DNA of 10,981 nucleotides from Phoronis pallida (taxonomy: Eukaryota > Phoronida > Phoronidae). The stretch covers positions 1 to 10,981 of the forward strand of contig JAOXYC010220350.1 in NCBI GenBank assembly GCA_028565715.1. The letters are read 5' to 3'. The stretch's first letter is position 1, and each line of letters starts with the position of its first letter. Below the pieces are notes generated by a model. That model made no database searches. It was not told the DNA's origin and was given only the letters and a program-made list of their open reading frames with translations. Both the position numbers and the translations under genes were made by a program. Below are positions 10,101-10,981 of the stretch, in pieces.

Positions 10101-10981
10101 ACATTTTTCCCTTCTCTTTCAGGATTCCTAACAGCAAAGGGGGACCTGGTGCGGTCCATCCTACACCCCAAGCCTGATGACATGAGGTTTTATAGAGATA
10201 CACTCTACTTTATGTTACTATCTTTCTTTCTTGGTGTCGTGGGTATGGTCTACATGGGTACATTCTATGCTATTCATGGTGTGAGTATGTGCCCCATTAT
10301 TCTTGTTCTTCAAAAAAACATATTTTTCAAAAGTTTGTATTGTGTTGCTGTAAATATTCTGTTATTATTTCAGATGTGGATTTTACCTTAGTGCAACAAT
10401 TTCCAGATGGTCTATTCTGATTCTCAGACCTTTTTTTAATCAATGTACATGATATTGAAATGTTCAAACAAACAAGCTTAGTTTTTCAGTTGATTTTTTT
10501 TGGTTTTATACCATTTGAAAGACGTGAAGTTACCCAAACACTTTGGAGTAAAATGTTTGCAGAGTGGGTCCAGCTGTGCTAAATGGAGCAATATTTTCAA
10601 TGAAACTATTTTTTAAGTACATCTGTATGAAGTCTACAGTAACTTGAAAAATATGTATTTTGAAAAGAAAGAAAAATTTGGTACTCGATTGAGAATCGAT
10701 CCCATGTCTTCCTGATTGCCAGTCAGATGCTCTACCAACTGGGCTATCCAGCTCCTACTATTTCCTGTCGAGTTCCCCGAATTTTTCTGTCATTTCAAAA
10801 TCTTGTGGTCAAAAAAGCATACATTACAATTTGTATGTAAAAATATTTGTATTCTAAATTCAGATCAAAGTACGACATTGTATTTTTTTTTCCAGGCTGC
10901 TGTGGACATTATCATACTAAGAGTGGTGGCTATTCTAACGTATGTGTTCCCTCCCTCCCTTCCGGCCACTATGACAATCGG
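1082..10981 (+). CDS. ATP13A2/3: P5B-type ATPase (ATP13A2/3-like), spliced gene, 5' part
   Basis: Ten exons join in one frame to about 446 residues that read as the amino-terminal 40 percent or so of a P5B P-type ATPase. In order: a charged amino terminus (1-47), the hydrophobic Ma segment (about 61-81), a P5B-specific region (105-202), M1-M2 (203-247), the actuator domain with VPGD (279-282) and NESMLTGES (307-315), [12 protein letters not shown] (334-345), M3 (about 392-412), and M4 with PPSLP (437-441). Each block matches human ATP13A2/ATP13A3 as I remember them. Animal P5B pumps move polyamines from the lumen of late endosomes or lysosomes to the cytosol. Function here is inferred from family only. 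The window cannot separate ATP13A2, A3, A4 or A5 type, and invertebrates often have one or two members. The catalytic DKTGT and everything after it lie past the right edge. Introns are all GT-AG and phase-consistent. Confidence 0.93.
1183..1211 (+). CDS. ATP13A2/3: Alternative or relic start exon (copy b)
   Basis: ATG GCA GAC ACT is shared exactly with copy a, as are the bases just before the ATG. The predicted peptide is MADTESKTD plus AG, in the same phase 2. The donor is GTTATA at 1212, weaker than copy a's GTAATA because it lacks a purine at +3. It could be an alternative first coding exon giving a pump with a slightly different amino terminus, or a decaying duplicate. Differences between the copies fall in the codons for residues 5, 6, 8 and 9. 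There is no transcript evidence. Confidence 0.35.
1886..1976. repeat. Fold-back repeat with A-run/T-run arms
   Basis: AAAAAAAACTTTGAT (1901-1915) is perfectly complementary to 1952-1966. Pairing continues imperfectly outward (CGACTTTTT near 1887 against AAAAGTTG near 1970), giving arms of about 30 bp around a 36-bp centre. It is probably a small palindromic element or chance in AT-rich DNA. Confidence 0.55.
3421..3546 (+). repeat. tRNA-derived SINE-like element with flanking inverted repeat
   Basis: A tRNA-like body (about 3445-3520) has an A-box-like TAGTGGTTTAAG (3459-3470) and a perfect B box GGTTCGATTCC (3499-3509) in a T-arm CCGGG/CCCGG. The acceptor and anticodon stems are imperfect and the base before the anticodon is not T, so this is not a functional tRNA. 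It is followed by TTTTTCTGTTTTTTCAAAA, and a diverged inverse of that tail lies on the left (near 3424-3440). The same layout recurs on the minus strand at 7898-8021 and 10657-10801. Its 3' edge is about 20 bp before the exon 2 acceptor. Confidence 0.7.
3565..3676 (+). CDS. ATP13A2/3: P5B ATPase exon 2 (cytosolic N-terminus)
   Basis: It lies between acceptor TATATTTCAG and donor ATG|GTACCA. Phase: it enters with one base of a split codon and ends on a codon boundary. It encodes residues 11-47, hydrophilic and rich in Lys, Glu and Asp, ending NEGTEDEM. Human ATP13A3 has a similar acidic EDEM run just before its hydrophobic Ma segment. The frame is open from the acceptor to the ATG at 3584 (PPTKPD then Met17), so that ATG may be internal. 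If the tiny exon 1 is wrong, translation would start here at residue 17. Confidence 0.8.
3677..4097 (+). other. Intron 2, nothing else seen
   Basis: Donor GTACCA, acceptor TTTCCAG. AT-rich, with no exon, repeat or RNA gene that I can support. An open frame over its first part has no recognisable content. Confidence 0.7.
4098..4268 (+). CDS. ATP13A2/3: P5B ATPase exon 3 (Ma hydrophobic segment)
   Basis: It encodes residues 48-104. NGYRKS (51-56) leads into a hydrophobic run (about 61-81) ending LLYLLLYWF, then HWK and a Cys-containing stretch ([10 protein letters not shown]). In P5B pumps this is the Ma segment that dips into the cytosolic membrane leaflet. The match to [10 protein letters not shown]-type sequence of ATP13A2/A3 is strong. 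The 3' end is uncertain: cutting at 4268 (ATG|GTTGGT) keeps VLLM, which matches VLLR in the family. A cut at 4256 (AAG|GTTTTA) also keeps phase 0 but loses those four residues. Neither donor is strong. Confidence 0.88.
4292..4439. repeat. MITE-like inverted repeat element
   Basis: The left arm (4292-4320) is complementary to the right arm (4412-4439), with a perfect core ATGGTCACAAATACAC against GTGTATTTGTGACCAT and about 25 of 28 positions paired overall. The centre is about 90 bp with no coding content. No target-site duplication was found, so transposon origin is inferred from shape only. Confidence 0.6.
4673..4830. repeat. MITE-like element with two nested inverted repeats, TTAA flanks
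   Basis: CAATGGGCAAC (4681-4691) pairs perfectly with 4811-4821, and CACCTCCATTCACT (4699-4712) pairs perfectly with 4777-4790. TTAA occurs just outside each end (4673-4676 and 4827-4830), 4 and 5 bases from the arms, reminiscent of the TTAA target sites of piggyBac-type elements. TTAA is common in AT-rich DNA, so that link is weak. Confidence 0.6.
4971..5116 (+). CDS. ATP13A2/3: P5B ATPase exon 4 (N-domain linker)
   Basis: It encodes residues 105 to the split codon of Arg153, between acceptor TTAATTTCCAG and donor [23 protein letters not shown] (131-144) and KFNLL (148-152) align with RYF...VKYFWND and FDFLK of human ATP13A3. The first part ([10 protein letters not shown]) corresponds to DEFK followed by a variable stretch. 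This exon is shorter in its middle than human ATP13A3, which has a longer insertion here. It belongs to the cytosolic amino-terminal domain peculiar to P5B pumps. Confidence 0.88.
5117..5828 (+). other. Intron 4 with poly(A) run
   Basis: Donor GTGAGG, acceptor TATTTCACAG. A run of 18 A followed by G and seven more A lies at 5632-5657, a plain microsatellite or an old retroposon tail; I see no attached SINE body. The antisense frames have no recognisable content. Confidence 0.65.
5829..5976 (+). CDS. ATP13A2/3: P5B ATPase exon 5 (pre-M1 region)
   Basis: It completes Arg153 and encodes residues 154-202. GLDQDLSC (154-161) corresponds to GLDEGVSC of human ATP13A3, and [10 protein letters not shown] (183-192) to the conserved YGxNxIxIxV block found before M1 in P5 pumps. 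It ends LLVEE, which joins to ALNPF of the next exon as in (I/V)KEVLNPFY and QEALNPYY of human paralogs. Donor GAG|GTTAGT is phase 0. Confidence 0.93.
6612..6826. repeat. MITE-like element with 19-bp perfect TIR and TATTT duplication
   Basis: CACGGTGGCGTATCTGTAC (6612-6630) is exactly complementary to 6808-6826. TATTT directly flanks both ends (6607-6611 and 6827-6831), a likely 5-bp target-site duplication. A second inverted pair inside (about 6654-6685 and 6755-6787) includes AACAACC and GTACGAGT. No transposase frame is present, so this is a non-autonomous element of unassigned superfamily. Confidence 0.78.
6924..7377 (+). pseudogene. Four tandem partial copies of the M1-M2 exon (decoy acceptors)
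   Basis: Copies start at 6924, 7035, 7151 and 7262, each directly after (T)TTGTATTTCAG. Lengths alternate 111, 116, 111, 116, so the array is two copies of a 227-bp dimer, followed by the real exon. Type A copies (first and third) read [10 protein letters not shown] and stop at TAA (7020-7022, 7247-7249). Type B copies start GCCTGG (Ala-Trp) and have CGGCG in place of CAG, which shifts frame; from copy 2 the frame ends at TGA 7179-7181. None has a 5' donor, so none can serve as an internal cassette exon. The B copies are identical to each other and the first A copy differs from the third by one base, indicating recent duplication or an assembly error. Confidence 0.88.
7378..7512 (+). CDS. ATP13A2/3: P5B ATPase exon 6 (M1-M2)
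   Basis: It encodes residues 203-247, opening [10 protein letters not shown] and continuing through two hydrophobic spans (about 207-224 and 225-243) to YEARK, then donor AAG|GTAAAT. ALNPFY matches ALNPYY/VLNPFY at the start of M1 in human ATP13A2 and ATP13A3. It is exactly 45 codons, phase 0 on both sides. It is the only one of five near-identical copies that has the 3' half, including the second half of M2, and a donor. All five acceptors are nearly the same, so accurate splicing must pass over four upstream acceptors. Confidence 0.94.
7898..8021 (-). repeat. tRNA-derived SINE-like element (minus strand)
   Basis: On the minus strand, 7995 to 7924 folds as a 72-base tRNA-like body: acceptor GGCTGGA with TCCAGTT (seven pairs, two of them G-U), A box TAGCTCAGTTGG, anticodon arm TCTGA/TCGGG with loop ACGGCAA (GGC in the anticodon place), and T arm CTGGG/CCCAG. 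C instead of T precedes the anticodon and the D stem is damaged, so a working tRNA is unlikely. It is followed by the family tail TTTTTTCTGTCTTTTCAAAT, with a degraded inverse of that tail on the other side (8001-8021). Confidence 0.78.
8172..8215 (-). repeat. 44-bp SINE fragment identical to 7898-7941
   Basis: GAATTTGAAAAGACAGAAAA and the following 24 bases repeat 7898-7941 without a mismatch, 274 bp downstream and in the same orientation. It covers the tail, the 3' acceptor strand and part of the T arm, and then stops. The identity contrasts with the large divergence from the other family members, so it looks like a recent local copy. Confidence 0.85.
8376..8571 (+). CDS. ATP13A2/3: P5B ATPase exon 7 (actuator domain)
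   Basis: It encodes residues 248-312 plus the first base of Gly313, between acceptor AATTTTACAG and the strong donor CAG|GTAAGT. It carries [12 protein letters not shown] (276-287), the core of the P-type actuator domain, then [19 protein letters not shown] (295-313), the first half of the dephosphorylation motif TGES. These match DLVPGDVMVIP and [21 protein letters not shown] of human ATP13A3 closely. The TGES motif is split by the intron after the first base of its Gly codon. Confidence 0.97.
8758..8859. promoter_or_regulatory. Three NRF1-like palindromic sites
   Basis: GCGCATGCGC occurs exactly at 8760-8769 and 8817-8826, and once with one change (GCACATGCGC) at 8843-8852. The second lies in a 14-bp perfect palindrome AGGCGCATGCGCCT, and the third in a 24-bp near-palindrome ATTATAGGCACATGCGCCTATAAT-like block (8836-8859; two halves of 12). 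The core equals the consensus of NRF1 and its invertebrate relatives. CpG-rich sites are notable in such AT-rich DNA. They may be an intronic enhancer or promoter, or simply a palindromic repeat. Confidence 0.4.
8974..9021 (+). repeat. Truncated tRNA-like fragment (5' half)
   Basis: TAGCTCAGCTGGTAGAGC (8982-8999) is a complete A-box/D-arm with GCTC/GAGC pairing, followed by an anticodon-arm-like CTTGC...TCAAG. There is no T arm or B box downstream. It is probably a broken tRNA-derived retroposon rather than a gene. Confidence 0.55.
9070..9228 (+). CDS. ATP13A2/3: P5B ATPase exon 8 (end of actuator domain)
   Basis: It completes Gly313 and encodes [11 protein letters not shown] (314-324), finishing TGES, then [20 protein letters not shown] (329-348), and VLALVVRTG to the split Gly366. 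These match [23 protein letters not shown] and IVVRTGF of human ATP13A3. Between TKTPLP and YRPETH it is shorter than human ATP13A3. Phase 1 on both sides; the donor is GTATAA. TGES glutamate is the residue that drives dephosphorylation in P-type pumps and is present (Glu314). Confidence 0.97.
9229..10122 (+). other. Intron 8, palindrome only
   Basis: Donor GTATAA, acceptor CTCTTTCAG with a good pyrimidine tract. Apart from a 44-bp palindrome (9425-9468) I see no exon, SINE or RNA gene. Confidence 0.7.
9425..9468. repeat. 44-bp near-perfect palindrome
   Basis: It is centred on TGATCA with no spacer; 18 of 22 base pairs match, including the outer ATCTGTTC/GAACAGAT. It contains CATATG and CACATG E-box cores on either side of the centre. 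It lies in very AT-rich sequence with ATTATTAATTATTAAT on its left. Confidence 0.75.
10123..10280 (+). CDS. ATP13A2/3: P5B ATPase exon 9 (A-domain exit and M3)
   Basis: It completes Gly366 and encodes residues 367-418: [18 protein letters not shown] (366-383), matching GF.TAKG.LV.SILHP.P in human ATP13A2, then FYRD and a hydrophobic span of about 20 residues (392-412) that is M3, ending FYAIHG. Acceptor CTCTTTCAG and donor GGT|GTGAGT are both strong, and the exit phase is 0. The luminal M3-M4 loop is very short here: only a handful of residues separate M3 from exon 10's hydrophobic run. Confidence 0.96.
10281..10895 (+). other. Intron 9 with SINE-like element
   Basis: Donor GTGAGT, acceptor TTTTTTTTCCAG. 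A minus-strand tRNA-like SINE occupies 10657-10801. Nothing else is recognisable. Confidence 0.7.
10657..10801 (-). repeat. tRNA-derived SINE-like element with clear terminal inverted repeat
   Basis: On the minus strand 10753 to 10682 is a 72-base tRNA-like body with A box TAGCCCAGTTGGTAGAGC and anticodon arm TCTGA/TCAGG around loop CTGGCAA (GGC in the anticodon place, T33 present). The T arm and acceptor are mutated. It is bounded by arms at 10657-10681 and 10777-10801 that are complementary at 22 of 25 positions (ATTTTGAAAAGAAAG... against ...CTGTCATTTCAAAAT). Confidence 0.75.
10896..10981 (+). CDS. ATP13A2/3: P5B ATPase exon 10 (M4, cut by window end)
   Basis: It encodes residues 419-446 plus two bases, running off the right edge. 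It reads [11 protein letters not shown], then [18 protein letters not shown], which is M4 with the P5 PPxLP motif. In human P5B pumps the motif is PPALP preceded by ALD(L/I)(V/I)T. Aligning on PP and the conserved Thr (433), the Asp is Ala430 here and the Ala of PPALP is Ser439. The frame is fixed by the phase-0 junction with exon 9 and by the good downstream match PATMTIG, so a frame error is unlikely. Confidence 0.95.

Noticed and set aside
10149-10391. 80-residue membrane protein
   Set aside because: The first part is exon 9 of the pump; the rest is intron 9 read through the GTGAGT donor.

Overview
The window is AT-rich eukaryotic nuclear DNA, most likely from a marine invertebrate. The evidence is a multi-exon gene with GT-AG introns, long introns full of short dispersed repeats, and tRNA-derived SINE-like elements. 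I cannot name the species. An invertebrate deuterostome or a mollusc would fit, but this is a guess.

One gene can be supported: the 5' part of a P5B-type transport ATPase on the + strand (the animal ATP13A2/ATP13A3 family, polyamine pumps of late endosomes and lysosomes). I assemble ten exons: a short start exon (1082-1110), then 3565-3676, 4098-4268, 4971-5116, 5829-5976, 7378-7512, 8376-8571, 9070-9228, 10123-10280 and 10896-10981 (cut by the window end). All splice phases agree. The joined reading frame gives about 446 residues: the P5B amino-terminal domain with its hydrophobic Ma segment, M1-M2, the actuator domain with TGES, M3, and M4 up to the PPxLP motif. The phosphorylation domain (DKTGT), the nucleotide-binding domain and M5-M10 lie beyond the right edge.

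Layout. 1-1081: upstream DNA with an E-box/AP-1-like composite at the far left and a 19-bp hairpin. 1074-1272: a 101-bp tandem duplication that carries two versions of the start exon. 1111-3564: long first intron, ending in a tRNA-like SINE that abuts exon 2. 3677-7377: exons 2-5, with three inverted-repeat (MITE-like) elements in introns 3 and 5. 6924-7377: four tandem partial copies of the acceptor and 5' part of the M1-M2 exon, directly before the intact exon. 7513-10895: exons 7-9, with two reverse-strand SINE-like elements, a 44-bp identical SINE fragment, a truncated tRNA-like half, three NRF1-like palindromic sites and a 44-bp palindrome.

The most notable points are the tandem partial exon array with decoy splice acceptors, the duplicated start exon, and an M4 substrate site in which the aspartate used by human ATP13A2 for polyamine binding is alanine and PPALP is PPSLP. 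I saw no prokaryotic genes, rRNA, intact functional tRNA, CRISPR array or viral genes.
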